DNA of 64,000 nucleotides from Planctomycetota bacterium (lineage in GTDB: Bacteria > Planctomycetota > UBA1135 > GCA-002686595). The notes below the pieces were generated by a model, which made no database searches, was not told the DNA's origin, and was given only the letters and a program-made list of their open reading frames with translations. Shown piece after piece: positions 17,402-25,734 of the stretch (position 1 is its first letter; every line of letters begins with the position of its first letter). Where the stretch lies: assembly GCA_016795205.1 (NCBI GenBank), contig JAEUHZ010000024.1:145563-209562 (forward strand), read 5' to 3'. The translations under genes were made by a program, and so were the position numbers.

Positions 17402-18652
17402 TCAGCGCCCCAGGTCGAGCTCGCGCGGCCCGGAATCGCCGCCGAAGAACTCGACCCGCGGTGCCCGGCCGAAGGCCCGCGTGAAATCCTGGACGATCCG
17501 CCCCTCGAGGTCGGCCTCCGCGCCGCGCTCGAGGAGGATCACCGCGCAGCCACCGAAGCCGGCTCCGGTCAACCGCGCCCCCAGCACGCCCGGGACGGCG
17601 ATCGCGCTGGCGACGAGTCGGTCGAGTTCGGGCACGGAGACCTCGAAGTGCTCGCGCAGGGACTCGTGGGCCAGCGTCATCGCCGCGCCGAACCCGCGCA
17701 GGTCCCCACGCCGGAGCGCCTCACGCGCGGCGAAGGTGCGCCCGACCTCCTCGACGACGTGGCGGGCGCGCTTCATCGGCGTCGGATCCAGGTCGCGCGC
17801 GTGCTTGGCGAGCGTCTCCAGTCGCACGTCGCGCAGGCAGGTCGCGTCGGGCTGGAAGGCACGCAGCGCGTCGAACGCGGCCCGGCACTCGGCCACGCGC
17901 TCGTTGAAGGCGCCTTGCGCCAGCTCCCGCCGCACGAGGGTGTCCGCGACGGCGATCGACACGCGGGCGGGGTCCAGGGGCAGGTGCTCGCTCGTCCGGT
18001 CCTTGCAGTCGAGCCACAGGAGCGAGCCGCCGCGCGCCAGGCCCACGGCATAAGGATCCATGATCCCGCACTGGACGCCCACGAAGCCGCGCTCCGCGCG
18101 CAGCGCGGCATGCACGATCTCGATGCGCGGCAGGCCCAGGCCGAACACGGCGTCCAGCGCGAAGGCGGTCGCGACGCAGATCGAGGCCGACGAGGACAGC
18201 CCAGCGCCGACCGCCAGGTTGCCGCCGAACAGGACGTCGAGGCCGTGCCCGAGGGCGCCCTGGGCGTCGGCCAGGGCCAGGATCTCGCGCAAGACGCCCA
18301 GCGGGTAGTCGGCCCAACGGCGGCTCCGCACAGCGGGCAGCGCGCCGATCTGGGCCTCCGCGCGCGCGCCGTCCAGCGTGGAAGCCAGGACGATCCGCCC
18401 GTCGAGCCGCGGGCGCACCGCCACGAACGTCCCCCGGTCGATGGCCGTGGGCATGACCGGCCCGCCGTTGTAGTCCAGGTGCGCCCCCATGAGGTTGACC
18501 CGCCCCGGGGCAAAGAACACGCGCGGAGCCGCGCCGGCCGGGAACAGCCCGGCGAACGCACGCGCGTGCTCGGCAGCGAGCCGCGCGTCCCAGCGCCCGC
18601 GCGCAGCGGGATCCCCGCCGCGCTCCGCTCTCCCGGATCCCGTCGCGTTCAT
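17402..18652 (-). CDS. Galactokinase-family (GHMP) sugar kinase with altered sugar motif
   Basis: 416 residues. All three GHMP motifs are visible: GRVNLMGAHLDYNGG (50-64), GAGLSSSASICVA, and GARLTGAGFGGCAV near the C-terminus. The catalytic Asp is retained in GIMDPYA. However, the galactokinase signature GEHTDY is read here as G56-A57-H58-L59-D60-Y61, so the Glu that contacts the sugar in galactokinases is Ala, and MDQ is MDP. The natural substrate may therefore not be galactose. No galT or galE lies nearby. ATG at 18652 with a TACGTT box only six bases upstream, suggesting a leaderless transcript. Confidence 0.8.
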   Translation of the reverse strand: MNATGSGRAERGGDPAARGRWDARLAAEHARAFAGLFPAGAAPRVFFAPGRVNLMGAHLDYNGGPVMPTAIDRGTFVAVRPRLDGRIVLASTLDGARAEAQIGALPAVRSRRWADYPLGVLREILALADAQGALGHGLDVLFGGNLAVGAGLSSSASICVATAFALDAVFGLGLPRIEIVHAALRAERGFVGVQCGIMDPYAVGLARGGSLLWLDCKDRTSEHLPLDPARVSIAVADTLVRRELAQGAFNERVAECRAAFDALRAFQPDATCLRDVRLETLAKHARDLDPTPMKRARHVVEEVGRTFAAREALRRGDLRGFGAAMTLAHESLREHFEVSVPELDRLVASAIAVPGVLGARLTGAGFGGCAVILLERGAEADLEGRIVQDFTRAFGRAPRVEFFGGDSGPRELDLGR

Positions 18653-18658
18653 CTGCGC

Positions 18659-18664
18659 AACGTA
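18659..18664 (-). promoter_or_regulatory. TANNNT box, leaderless promoter candidate for the GHMP kinase
   Basis: TACGTT on the minus strand, six bases before the ATG at 18652. With transcription starting 6-8 bases after a -10 box, the mRNA would begin at or next to the start codon. No convincing -35. Confidence 0.45.
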
Positions 18665-18708
18665 GCACCGAGCGGTGCGCCGCGCTTCCGCGCGCGGTCG
18701 GCCTCTGC

Positions 18709-18714
18709 TACGGT
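18709..18714 (+). promoter_or_regulatory. TANNNT box, leaderless promoter candidate for the small lipoprotein
   Basis: TACGGT, seven bases before the ATG at 18722. A weak TTCCGC sits at the -35 distance (17-base spacer, 18686-18691). Confidence 0.45.
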
Positions 18715-18721
18715 TCCACGC

Positions 18722-19069
18722 ATGCCCTCCGCGCCGCGCACCGGCAGTCCCGGACTCCTCGCGACCGCTGTGATGCTGGCGCTCGTGCCGCTCTCGGCGG
18801 GCTGCTCCAGCCTGTCCTTCGAACGCACCACGGAGACCTCCGGCACGTTCGTCTCGACCGGCTTCGCGTTCACGATCTTCTCGATCGACCTGCCCAAGGG
18901 TTCGCTGCTGATCGCGCGCGAGAACGCCTCGGACGCGAACCTGCCGAACATGGAGGTCACCGGCACGCTGACCACACCGTACCTCGGGCCGTTGGACTGG
19001 ATTCTCGACATCATCTCGTTCCGCTATTCGCGGGTCGAGGGTACCTGGGGATACGCGCCGCCCCGCTGA
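18722..19069 (+). CDS. Small lipoprotein of unknown function
   Basis: 115 residues with a lipoprotein signal (hydrophobic segment then LSAG-C28). The mature part of about 87 residues contains FTIFSIDLPKGSLLIAREN and GPLDWILDIISFRYSRVEGTW, which look well conserved in style (charged/aromatic beta segments) but belong to no family I can name. Divergent from the GHMP kinase with a 69-base gap. Its last 59 bases overlap, antisense, the end of the GT2 gene at 19011. Confidence 0.6.
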   Translation: MPSAPRTGSPGLLATAVMLALVPLSAGCSSLSFERTTETSGTFVSTGFAFTIFSIDLPKGSLLIARENASDANLPNMEVTGTLTTPYLGPLDWILDIISFRYSRVEGTWGYAPPR

Positions 19070-19853
19070 GCAGGCGCAGGCGCCAGCCGAGGATCCAGCC
19101 CAGGATCTTCCAGCCGGCGCGCACGGACCCGCTGATCGTGCCCGCGATCTTGCTGCGTCCGCCGGCCCGCGCGCGGTAGTGGACGGGCACCTCGGCGACC
19201 ACGAGCCCGGCCACGCGCGCCTTGAGCTGCATCTCGACCGTCCACCCGTAGTCGCGGTCGCGCATGCCGAGGTGCCGCAGCGCTCCGGCGCGGATCGCGC
19301 GGAACGGGCCCAGGTCGGTGTGCTGTGCGCCGAACAACAGGCGCAGGAGCAGGCAGGCCAGGGAATTCCCGAAGCGCTGCTGCGGTGTGAGCGCCGCGCG
19401 CGACGCCGCGTCGCGCGTGCGCGAGCCGACGACGAATTCGGCCCTGCCCGCCAGGATCGGAGCCAGGATCGCGCGCAGGTCGGCCGGGTCGTCGGAGAAG
19501 TCGGCGTCGACGAAGGCCACGATCCCCTCGTCGGAGAGCGGCAGCAGTCCCGCGCCGCGCGCGCCGGGCTCACCGGCTGGACCCGTTGGCTCGCGCCCCC
19601 CGCCGAGCACGACGCCCAACGCCGCGAGGCACGCCGAGCCGTAGCCTCGACGCGGCTCGGAGACGACGAGCGCGCCGCCGGCGCGCGCCAGCTCGGCCGT
19701 GCGGTCGCGCGAGCCGTTGTCAGCGACCACGACCGCATCGACGAGATCGCGGGGCAACGCGTCGAGGACCAGCGGGAGCGCCTGCTCCTCGTCGAGCGCC
19801 GGGATCACGACCACCACGCGCGGCCGAGTCGGGGCCTGCGAGCCGGCGCTCAC
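19011..19853 (-). CDS. Family 2 glycosyltransferase (polyprenyl-phosphate sugar transferase type)
   Basis: 280 residues. The GT-A fold opens with VVVIPALDEEQALPLVL, followed by VVADNGSRDRT and the metal-binding FVDADFSDDP (DxD). The later TDLGPFRAIR and RDRDYGWTVEMQLKA segments resemble dolichol-phosphate-mannose-synthase-like enzymes that load polyprenyl phosphate. No long membrane domain is attached, so it is probably a soluble or peripheral enzyme. The GTG start at 19853 overlaps the PPIase stop (GTGA). Last gene of a five-gene operon; its end overlaps the convergent lipoprotein gene by 59 bases. Confidence 0.82.
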   Translation of the reverse strand: MSAGSQAPTRPRVVVVIPALDEEQALPLVLDALPRDLVDAVVVADNGSRDRTAELARAGGALVVSEPRRGYGSACLAALGVVLGGGREPTGPAGEPGARGAGLLPLSDEGIVAFVDADFSDDPADLRAILAPILAGRAEFVVGSRTRDAASRAALTPQQRFGNSLACLLLRLLFGAQHTDLGPFRAIRAGALRHLGMRDRDYGWTVEMQLKARVAGLVVAEVPVHYRARAGGRSKIAGTISGSVRAGWKILGWILGWRLRLLSGAARIPRYPRPANSGTR

Positions 19854-20878
19854 GCGTCGCGCTTCAGGATGACCCAGCCCGCCGGAACGCGCTGCACCGT
19901 GGAGTGCGCGCCGGGACGCAACAGGAACGCGCCGCGCACCGCGTCGGAGAGGTTGGGCGTGCCGCGATGGACCCAACCGAGGTCGCCGGAGAGCTCGCGA
20001 CCGCCCGGATCGCCGCTGTGTTCCCGCGCGAGCCGCGCGAAGTCCGCGCCGGCCTCCAAGGCCTCGAACACCAGATCGGCCGTATTGCGCGCCGCGATCT
20101 CGGTCGGCGCGCGCAGCGGGTCGGCACCGACGGCCGTGTCGAACGGGAACAGGATCGCAGAGAGCCGCGCGAAGCGCTCCTCGCGCAGCGCCGGATCGAC
20201 GGCCTCGAGCGGGACACGCTGCAGCCAGTTCAGACCGTAGGGCGGCACGTCCACCGGACCGATCACCGCGCCCACCTCGGCCTCGAAAGCCAGGCGCTTG
20301 AGCAGCGTGTCGTTCGCACCGCGCTCGTAGATCGCGAACTGGCCGTCGCGCGCCGCGGAATCGGGATCGTCGGAGAGCTCGCGAGCCACGAGACCGAACG
20401 CGTGGCCGACGCGCAGGCGCGCCGCCACTTCTTGCGCGCGCTGGGCGCGGCGTGGGCCGTCGCCGGTGACCTGGATGCGCAGCACGGCGGCGTGGGCCGG
20501 CACGCGTTGCAGCACGCACCAGCCCGTGGTGAGTTCCAGGGGGTCGGACACCTCGCCATCGCGGGCCGCGAACAGGAATGCGTCGAGCGCGGGAGCCAAG
20601 ACGCCGGGCACGAGCGTCCCGATCTCACCGCCGCCGCGCGCCTCGGGCGTCGCGGAGAACTCGGCCGCGATCCGCGCGAAGTCCGTGCCGCCACGCACCC
20701 GCAACGCGAGCTCGGCCGCGAGTTCCCGCGCGGCCTCCTTCGTGCGGGTCGTCTTCGCGCCTGGGACGCCCGCGTGGTCGATCACGATGCGGCGAGCAGC
20801 CGCGAGCGGCGGCCGCTCCACCCCCAGATGCTGCGGGGCGACGAGCAGCGAACCAGCCAGGAGCAGGAGGGCCAGCAT
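19850..20878 (-). CDS. Periplasmic parvulin-type peptidyl-prolyl isomerase with three PPIase-like domains
   Basis: 342 residues with an N-terminal signal peptide. Three parvulin-like modules can be read: about 28-130 (DFARIAAEFSATPEARGGGEIGTL), about 131-215 (FGLVARELSDDPDSAARDGQFA) and about 235-342 (DFARLAREHSGDPGGRELSGDLGWV). Modules 1 and 3 keep the family pattern best; module 2 has lost part of it. Likely a SurA/PpiD-like folding helper in the periplasm. It follows the large repeat protein by 55 bases and may help fold it. Confidence 0.75.
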   Translation of the reverse strand: MLALLLLAGSLLVAPQHLGVERPPLAAARRIVIDHAGVPGAKTTRTKEAARELAAELALRVRGGTDFARIAAEFSATPEARGGGEIGTLVPGVLAPALDAFLFAARDGEVSDPLELTTGWCVLQRVPAHAAVLRIQVTGDGPRRAQRAQEVAARLRVGHAFGLVARELSDDPDSAARDGQFAIYERGANDTLLKRLAFEAEVGAVIGPVDVPPYGLNWLQRVPLEAVDPALREERFARLSAILFPFDTAVGADPLRAPTEIAARNTADLVFEALEAGADFARLAREHSGDPGGRELSGDLGWVHRGTPNLSDAVRGAFLLRPGAHSTVQRVPAGWVILKRDA

Positions 20879-20933
20879 GAGCGTTCGCGATCCTAGCAGC
20901 CGGGCTCAGCGCCCCGCCGCGGCCCGGAGCGGA

Positions 20934-23900
20934 TCAACCGTCCAGGTCGATCCGCAGTTCCTCCTCGGCGCCGCGATCGTCGACCTGCACGTCCTTCGCG
21001 GCCTTGTCAGCGCCACGCTGCGCCTCGAGGCGGTAGGCGCCGGGGAGGTAACGGCCCACGACCACCTCACCCTGCGCGTTCGTCGCGCCCTCGCCACGGA
21101 AGTAGCCCTCGATCGCGCGGCCCGGATCGTCGGCACCGGCCGCTTCGCCACCGGGGGCGAGGAGTTGCACCCGCGCGCCGGAAACGGGCAGGCCGCCCTT
21201 CGTGACGCGCGCGCGCACGAGCACGCCGCGCGACAGCGCGATCTCGAGGTCCGACGGCTCGCGGCCGCGCTGGACCTCGAGGCCAGCCTTGCGCGCCTGC
21301 GCCCAGCCCTCGGCGTTCACGGTCAGTCGGTAGCGGCCCTCGGCGAGGCCCTGCACCGTGAAGCGCCCCTCGGCGTCGGTCGCGGCGCCCTCGATGCCCG
21401 TGGTCCCGCCGCCCTCCGGGAGCACGACCACGCGCGCGCCCGCGACCGCTGCCCCCTCGCCGGTCACGCGCCCGGAAACGGCCAGCGAGGGCAGTAGCCG
21501 CAGCACGACGCCGCGCTCCACGCGGTTCGTGGCGACCTCGATCCGTGCCGGCTCGCTGGGCGCGTAGCTCTCGCGGCCTTCGCGTCGGCGCCAGGAGGGC
21601 GTCTGCGCCGAGATCTCGTAGGCGCCGGCTTCCAGGCGGTCGAAACGGAATTCGCCCTTCTCGTCCGTGTTGCGGCGCACGGCGCCGCCGTCGCGTGCGA
21701 TCACGCCGCCGAGCAGCCCGCGCGCGCGCTGCGCGCCGGCCGGCCTGCGCAGCGTGACCTGCGCGCCCTCGATCGGCGCGCCGGTGCGATCGTCGACGAC
21801 CCGACCCTCGACGCCACCCTCGGGCAGGCGCACCTCGACCTCGACCTCTGGCAGATCGGGGACCTCGAGCGACGTGCGCACCTGCGGACCGTCGCCATCC
21901 CACTGGAGCTGCCACACGCCCGGCGCGAGGCCCGGGAACTCGAAACGCCCCTCGCCCAGCATCTTCGCAGCGCGGAACTCCACGCCCAGGACGCTCTCGG
22001 TGTCCGTGCTCGTCGCGACGAGGTTGCCGCGGCCCGCGGGCTGGCCGCGATAGGTCACGACGCCGCGGACCTTGCAAGCACCGGCCGTGCTGTCGACCAG
22101 GTCGAAGACGACCTCCTCGCCCTCGGGCACCGTGACCAAGTCGAAGTTCAGCGTGCCGAAGAACGTGGCCGGGTTCAGGTCCTCGTCGCCGCGGGTCGCG
22201 ACGAGGAAGTAGCTGCCGGCGCCCACGTGACGGATCGCGTAGCGGCCCTCCTCGTCCGTGGCGCCCTGGTAGGCACCGCTGGCGGCCGACCCGCCCCCCC
22301 CGGGGCCGCCGAAGGCCGCCGGCGAGAAGGCCAGCACGATCTGGTCCGGCACCGGCCTCCCGTGGCGGTCCGTGACGGTGCCGACGATGGAGCCCCCCGG
22401 AAGCAGCTTGACGACGACGCCCTCGACGAGGCCCTCCGCGGGCATCGTCTGCGGCTCCGAAGCCCCGCCGGCGTGATCGCGATGGAAGGCGAACACACGG
22501 AACGCACCAGGCTCGACCGCGGTGAGCTCGAACACGCCGCGCGCGTCGGTCGACGCTGCACGGTCGCCGAGCATCCCCATGCCCGCGGCCATGGACAGGA
22601 AGCCCGGCGGGATCTGGTCGACCGCGTCTCCGCCGCCGTCCATCATGGGCTCGAACGGGCTGGGAGGCGGACCGCCGCGCCGGTCGCCGCCGCGGCCGAA
22701 ACCCGAGCGCTGGAGGCGCTCACGCCGGCGCTCGCGCGCCTTGTCGCCCGAGCCCGAGGCTTGCGCCACGACCTGCGCGCCGGGCACCGGAGCGCCCTGG
22801 GCGTCGAGCACGCGTCCGCGCACGACGCCACCGGGCGCCAGCTCGACGATCAGGCCCTTCTTGGTCTGGCCCTCGACGACCTCCACGGACACGGCCTCGG
22901 GCAAGTAGCCCGGCGCGCGGAACACGAGCGTCGACGAGCCCGGCCGCACGGACTCGACCCGGAACCGTCCGGCCGCGTCCTCGACGGTGGTCCCGCCGGA
23001 GAAGGGATTCGTCGCGCCCGGAGCATCCGCGTCGGTCTCGACCAGATCGCCGCCGGTCACCGTGAAGGCGGTGACCGGCTCGCCGCGCGACACGTCGACG
23101 ACCACGCCTTCCACGGACCCGCCGCGCTGCAGCCGCACGACGACCTCCTCGGTCGCCGTGCGCGGGTCGTGCCGCAGCACGTGTTCGACGAAGCCGGCCT
23201 TCTGGAACGTGACCTCGTGCGGCGGGTCGCCGGCGATGGGCCCGGCCAGGAAGCGGCCATCGGCGTCCGTCTTGGGTAGATCGAAGCCCTTCACGGCCGC
23301 CGCCATCATCGGCGCGAGCGAGAAGTCGAACTGGAAGTTGCGCCAGTCGACCAGGTTGAAGCGCAGGGAGACGCCCGGAACCGGGCTGCCGCGCGCGTCC
23401 ACGACGCGACCCGCGATCATGGCGCCCGGCGCCAGCACGATGTCGGCCGCCTGGACCGCCACGCCGTCGGCCAGCGCCAGGCGTGCGCCGATCGCCGGCA
23501 GGTGCGTGCGCTCGATGGCCACGATGTCGACGTCGCCGGGTGGCACGTTCGTCATGACGTAGGTCCCGTCGGCGCGCGTCACGCAGTGCGTCGTGGTCAA
23601 CACCTCCTCCGCGCAGCGCAGGTTGCGCAGGCCGCGCGGCACGGCGCCCAGGTGCGCGTCAGGCAGCGGCACGGGCTCGCCCTGCGCGCGGCTCGCCAGC
23701 ACACGGCCCATGATCGTGCCGCCAGCCCGCGTCTGGAGTCGCACACGCGTGTCGGCACCGGCGACGATGCTCAGGTCCATGGCGTGGGAGACGGCGAACC
23801 CGCTGCCCGTCGCGGTGAGTTCGTACCCCTCTCCGGGCGGCACGCCGGGGATCGCGAACTGGCCACGCTCGTCACTCTGGGTCTCGAGCCAACGGACGTC

Positions 23901-24671
23901 GCCGGCGTACAGGGTCGCGAGGAAGTTGCTGGGCCCGGGCACGAGCGCCAGCGCCGCGCCAGCGGCCGGCGACCCGTCGGGCAGCAGCACCTCGCCCAGG
24001 ACACGCCCTCCGCCGCGCACCCACAGGTCGACCGGCCCCCCTGCACCCGAAGCCAGGACGCGTGCCCGCGGCGCCGACTCGGGGACGTGGTAGTCGCCGC
24101 GGGCGTCGAGCGAGTACGTGCCCGTGCGGACGCCCTCGAAGCGGAAGCGGCCATCGCCAGCCGTGTAGGCCACGGCCGCCGGTCGCGCGCTGCGCGCCAG
24201 GTCGCCGGAGCCGGCGAAGAGCCGGAAGACGCGTCCCAGGAACGCCGCGCCCGCGGGCGGCATGGGCAGTAGCTCGACGCGCACGCCCGCCACGCCCAGG
24301 CCGCTCTGGCGGTCGAGCACGCGTCCGTCGAGGCGACCCGGCCCACGCAGTCGAACGCCGGCGGCGCCTCCCGCGCTGCGGAACGCGACGGCGACGCCGT
24401 CGGGGCCGGCGAGTTCGACGGCGGCGCCCGCATCGAGCTCGCCTGCCGCCGCGGGCGTCACGGCCTGCTCGGCCGCGCTGGGCCCCACGGCGGAGGGCGT
24501 GGCCGCGGGCGCGTGCAGCAGATACCACAGCAGCGCGGCGAGCAGCGGCAGCGCGACGAGCAGGAGCAGGATCGCGCGCGGCGCGGCGCCGCGGCGGGGA
24601 TTGCGGATCGGCACGGGAGGCCTCGGTTGGGTGCGCGCGGGCTCCGAAGCGGGGCGCGCGTGCGCGTTCAT
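20934..24671 (-). CDS. Large membrane-anchored protein of repeated carboxypeptidase-regulatory-like domains
   Basis: 1245 residues. A short cytoplasmic, basic N-terminus is followed by one membrane helix (about 32-54); the remainder is extracytoplasmic. I count about eleven beta-sandwich repeats with the pattern G-x-V-x-G-x-V-x-D-x-x-G-x-P-V-x-G-A-x-V, for example GRVLDAQGAPVPGAQV and GRVVDDRTGAPIEGAQVTL, alternating with GxYxL-type strands. An internal stretch near residue 660 is rich in charged residues and Gly. Such transthyretin-like/CarboxypepD_reg repeats serve as structural or carbohydrate-contact modules; no enzyme motif is seen. ATG at 24671, one base after the epimerase stop. Confidence 0.8.
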   Translation of the reverse strand: MNAHARPASEPARTQPRPPVPIRNPRRGAAPRAILLLLVALPLLAALLWYLLHAPAATPSAVGPSAAEQAVTPAAAGELDAGAAVELAGPDGVAVAFRSAGGAAGVRLRGPGRLDGRVLDRQSGLGVAGVRVELLPMPPAGAAFLGRVFRLFAGSGDLARSARPAAVAYTAGDGRFRFEGVRTGTYSLDARGDYHVPESAPRARVLASGAGGPVDLWVRGGGRVLGEVLLPDGSPAAGAALALVPGPSNFLATLYAGDVRWLETQSDERGQFAIPGVPPGEGYELTATGSGFAVSHAMDLSIVAGADTRVRLQTRAGGTIMGRVLASRAQGEPVPLPDAHLGAVPRGLRNLRCAEEVLTTTHCVTRADGTYVMTNVPPGDVDIVAIERTHLPAIGARLALADGVAVQAADIVLAPGAMIAGRVVDARGSPVPGVSLRFNLVDWRNFQFDFSLAPMMAAAVKGFDLPKTDADGRFLAGPIAGDPPHEVTFQKAGFVEHVLRHDPRTATEEVVVRLQRGGSVEGVVVDVSRGEPVTAFTVTGGDLVETDADAPGATNPFSGGTTVEDAAGRFRVESVRPGSSTLVFRAPGYLPEAVSVEVVEGQTKKGLIVELAPGGVVRGRVLDAQGAPVPGAQVVAQASGSGDKARERRRERLQRSGFGRGGDRRGGPPPSPFEPMMDGGGDAVDQIPPGFLSMAAGMGMLGDRAASTDARGVFELTAVEPGAFRVFAFHRDHAGGASEPQTMPAEGLVEGVVVKLLPGGSIVGTVTDRHGRPVPDQIVLAFSPAAFGGPGGGGSAASGAYQGATDEEGRYAIRHVGAGSYFLVATRGDEDLNPATFFGTLNFDLVTVPEGEEVVFDLVDSTAGACKVRGVVTYRGQPAGRGNLVATSTDTESVLGVEFRAAKMLGEGRFEFPGLAPGVWQLQWDGDGPQVRTSLEVPDLPEVEVEVRLPEGGVEGRVVDDRTGAPIEGAQVTLRRPAGAQRARGLLGGVIARDGGAVRRNTDEKGEFRFDRLEAGAYEISAQTPSWRRREGRESYAPSEPARIEVATNRVERGVVLRLLPSLAVSGRVTGEGAAVAGARVVVLPEGGGTTGIEGAATDAEGRFTVQGLAEGRYRLTVNAEGWAQARKAGLEVQRGREPSDLEIALSRGVLVRARVTKGGLPVSGARVQLLAPGGEAAGADDPGRAIEGYFRGEGATNAQGEVVVGRYLPGAYRLEAQRGADKAAKDVQVDDRGAEEELRIDLDG

Positions 24672-24672
24672 G

Positions 24673-25734
24673 TTAGTGAGGCGGCTCGCGCGACGCTGTA
24701 AGGAGCCCGTTCCCACCGGCTGCCAGCGGCAGACCGAGGCCCGTGATCGTGCGCACGAGGACCTCCTCGAACGGCGCCGGTCGCCAACCCAGCTCGCTGC
24801 GCGCCTTGCGCGCGTCGAAGCGCAACTCGACCGCCAGCATCGCCAGCGCCTGGGGTGGCGCCAGGTCGAGCGGCCGGATTCGATCCAGGACCCGCGCAGC
24901 GAGCAAGACGAGCGGCCACAACGGGCGCGGCAGGGTGGCCAGCGGACTGCGGCCTCCGACGAGCCGGCCGACGAGCCGGAACAGGTCCCGGCTGGTGATC
25001 CAGCTCTCGACGAGCAGGTAGCGTTCGCCGCGTCGCCCGCGGTCGAGGACGAGCAGGCAGCCGTCGGCGGCGTCGTCGATGCCCAGCACGCCGATCGACC
25101 CCGGCGGCGCCACGAGCGGGCCCTTCCCGGCGGCAGCGAGTCGCAGGAACTTCGCCGTGTTCGAGTGGCCTGACCAGGCGCCGAAGATGGCGCCGGGGTT
25201 GGCCACGACGACGTCCAGGTCGCGCGCGGCCGCCAGCGCCAGCTCCTCGGCCTGACGCTTGGTCGTCGCGTAGTCGCAGCCCAGCGGACCGTTGTTCCAC
25301 TCGATCGTCTCGTCGAGCGTCTCTGTGCCCCGCCCGTGCCCCACGGCCACGACCGAGCTGACGTGCAGGAAGCGCGCCGCACGCTCGTTGCGTGCGGCCG
25401 CCAGGAGGGCGCGCGTGCCCTCGACGTTGGCCGCCTGCTGCGCGGCGCGATCCTGCGTCCGGTAGCTGATCAGCGCGCCGCAGTGCACGATGCGCAGCGG
25501 GCGTGAGGCTTTCGACGCCGCGCGCGCGGCCGCCGCGACGGCGGCCTGCACGGTCGCTGCGTCTGCCAGGTCGCCCGCGTGCCAACGCGCGTCGAGCCCG
25601 TCGAGGACCGAGCGATCCGAGCTCGCGCGCGCCAGGACGTGGAGCTGGTCCCCGCGCGCGGCGAGTCGGCGCGCGATCGCGCTGCCCAGGAACCCGGTGC
25701 CGCCGGTCACGAGCACGACCGCGGGCGCGCTCAC
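24673..25734 (-). CDS. NAD(P)-dependent epimerase/dehydratase (extended SDR)
   Basis: 353 residues. The Rossmann motif TGGTGFLG (9-16), an HVSSVVAVG strand and the catalytic YATTK (Tyr-x3-Lys) mark an extended short-chain dehydrogenase of the dihydroflavonol-reductase/UDP-sugar epimerase type. Substrate not determinable; the closely linked GT2 suggests a nucleotide-sugar or polyprenyl-sugar role. The GTG start at 25734 overlaps the kinase stop (GTGA). Confidence 0.83.
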   Translation of the reverse strand: MSAPAVVLVTGGTGFLGSAIARRLAARGDQLHVLARASSDRSVLDGLDARWHAGDLADAATVQAAVAAAARAASKASRPLRIVHCGALISYRTQDRAAQQAANVEGTRALLAAARNERAARFLHVSSVVAVGHGRGTETLDETIEWNNGPLGCDYATTKRQAEELALAAARDLDVVVANPGAIFGAWSGHSNTAKFLRLAAAGKGPLVAPPGSIGVLGIDDAADGCLLVLDRGRRGERYLLVESWITSRDLFRLVGRLVGGRSPLATLPRPLWPLVLLAARVLDRIRPLDLAPPQALAMLAVELRFDARKARSELGWRPAPFEEVLVRTITGLGLPLAAGGNGLLTASREPPH

